DNA from: Nansenia antarctica | Lineage: Eukaryota > Chordata > Actinopteri > Argentiniformes > Microstomatidae | Length of the DNA: 64,000 bases | Direction: 5' to 3' | Assembly: GCA_963989245.1 (NCBI GenBank) | Contig: OZ022355.1 | Location: 26,888,875 to 26,952,874, forward strand | Part shown: piece after piece, positions 62,975 to 64,000 of the stretch | Layout of the letters: every line of letters starts with the position of its first letter | Position numbering within the stretch: position 1 is the stretch's first letter | The notes under the pieces: generated by a model | The model's database searches: none | Seen by the model: only the letters and a program-made list of their open reading frames with translations | Told to the model about the DNA's origin: nothing | Position numbers and translations under genes: made by a program

Positions 62975-64000
62975 ACAAAGTCTTAGCAAAAATAATTTTA
63001 TTGATTCAGATAAGCAAAGCAAAACAAGGCATCTTAAATTGAGAGATACCAGTCAGCTTATTGTAATGGACCCCAGCCAAAACCCAAATCCTGCTGATTC
63101 TCTGTAGGCTAAGCCTTCTGAGAGAGCTAGCGAGAGCATTGTTCCACAACACTTCATCGACCTCTACATTCTACTGTGCTAAGCCAATGGGAACACGACA
63201 CAGGCACTGTACCAGCCAATCGCAGAACTGCAGGGGTCATGGTCATTCACAACATAGGTGACCAATGGGAGGAACGTATTAGCACTGAGCTGTTAGATCT
63301 GACCAATCACACAACTGACAGTATCTGAACAGGTGTTGATTGGTTGATTGTCTGGAAATCGTTGTCGGTAACATCTTACTGAATGTTTGGAAACATCATC
63401 TGGATTAATGCTTTAATCGGTAATCAATAATCAATAACCAGGGATAGGGATCTTTGAGGCACAGTCACAGTTAATCCAAAAATGTCCTTCATTCAAGGCA
63501 CTTCAATTTCTGATTGAAAAATCACATCTTGTAGAGAATAGACTGTATTCACATGATCTCTTTCTAGAAACATCCACCGGTAGTCTGTAGTTGGTTCACT
63601 ACCGACACAGTTGTTTGGGAGGGAGAGTTTCCCAGAGACCAATGGCGTGCTGTCTCATACTGTATTTAGATTTTGAAAAATACTTTTAAAGGCTCTATGA
63701 GACTCCTTCATTGACATCCATCCCATCATACACAGTAATTTCTTTTTCTTCACACGGAACAAAATAAATGACGTTATCATATGGCGTTACATGAAGCCGA
63801 AAAACAATCGGAAAACAAATAAATACAAAATACAATCACTTGTATTCACACGTCATTCCGGTGGCGTATTCTCTCACTAGATTATAACGATAACATTGAT
63901 AACATTGATTCCCTCGAGTATGCGTTTCATCCTTCACAAGTGGTCAAAAAAGGCTCAAATTAGCTCGCAAGAAAATAGTCAAGAGTTATATCAACCCAGA
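62975..64000 (-). other. Probable 3' UTR of a minus-strand gene extending beyond the window
   Basis: AATAAA on the minus strand lies at 62997-63002 in ATCAATAAAATTATTTTTGC. The following kilobase (63.0-64.0 kb) is free of tandem repeats and transposons, in contrast to everything around it, and has no open frame. The position, upstream of lhx4 on the same strand, fits qsox1 in the mammalian gene order as I recall it. Identity is not shown by sequence. Confidence 0.35.

Overview
The window is vertebrate, almost certainly teleost, nuclear DNA. It has spliced genes with GT-AG introns, very dense microsatellites and minisatellites, and a fish-type transposon load: hAT, PIF/Harbinger, piggyBac-like and Tc1 elements, tRNA-derived SINEs with an L2-clade GGATA hairpin tail, CR1/Rex1-like LINE pieces and a Ty3/gypsy-class LTR element. 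The species cannot be named from the sequence. Most long open frames here are artefacts of tandem repeats whose unit is two or three bases or a multiple of three.

Two host genes are supported. On the plus strand, two 3' exons of acbd6 (acyl-CoA-binding domain containing 6) lie at 2773-2803 and 11480-11634 and encode the end of its ankyrin region. On the minus strand, all six coding exons of lhx4 (LIM-homeodomain factor) run from the ATG at 49844 to the stop at 30389. They give a 384-residue protein with two LIM domains and a complete homeodomain. The genes face each other tail to tail, which is the arrangement I recall for mammals. A minus-strand polyadenylation signal at 62997-63002, upstream of lhx4, suggests that 63.0-64.0 kb is the 3' UTR of the next gene. 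In mammals, from memory, that gene is QSOX1.

Layout. 1-2.7 kb: a 30-bp minisatellite broken by a SINE and by a hAT MITE with a perfect 8-bp target duplication. 2.8-11.5 kb: an acbd6 intron holding a Harbinger-like element with a hAT nested in it, CA/GT arrays, and a 3.4-kb minisatellite of 30/33-bp units. 11.5-12.2 kb: the acbd6 last exon and 3' UTR. 12.2-20 kb: tandem repeats including a 1-kb (AGT)n array, a telomere-repeat palindrome and a broken Tc1 transposase. 20.8-24.0 kb: a very young LTR retrotransposon with apparently identical LTRs and a 5-bp target duplication, whose gag-pol frame has lost RNase H and the integrase core. 25-30 kb: MITEs, SINEs and probable lhx4 3' UTR. 30.4-49.8 kb: lhx4, its introns full of SINEs, MITEs, a LINE and purine tracts. 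49.9-50.9 kb: the lhx4 promoter candidate and a 0.65-kb (GGA)n tract. 51-64 kb: no coding exon seen; it holds possible conserved regulatory blocks, a second telomere-repeat palindrome, CA arrays and MITEs.

The observations most worth a second look are these: a tandem array that copies the lhx4 exon 2 splice acceptor; a MITE whose terminal repeat has grown into a minisatellite; two unrelated palindromes with telomere repeats in their loops; the repeated occurrence of transposons inside tandem arrays; and the young internally deleted LTR element whose deletion is bridged by an in-frame trinucleotide repeat. I found no evidence for a new multi-gene system.
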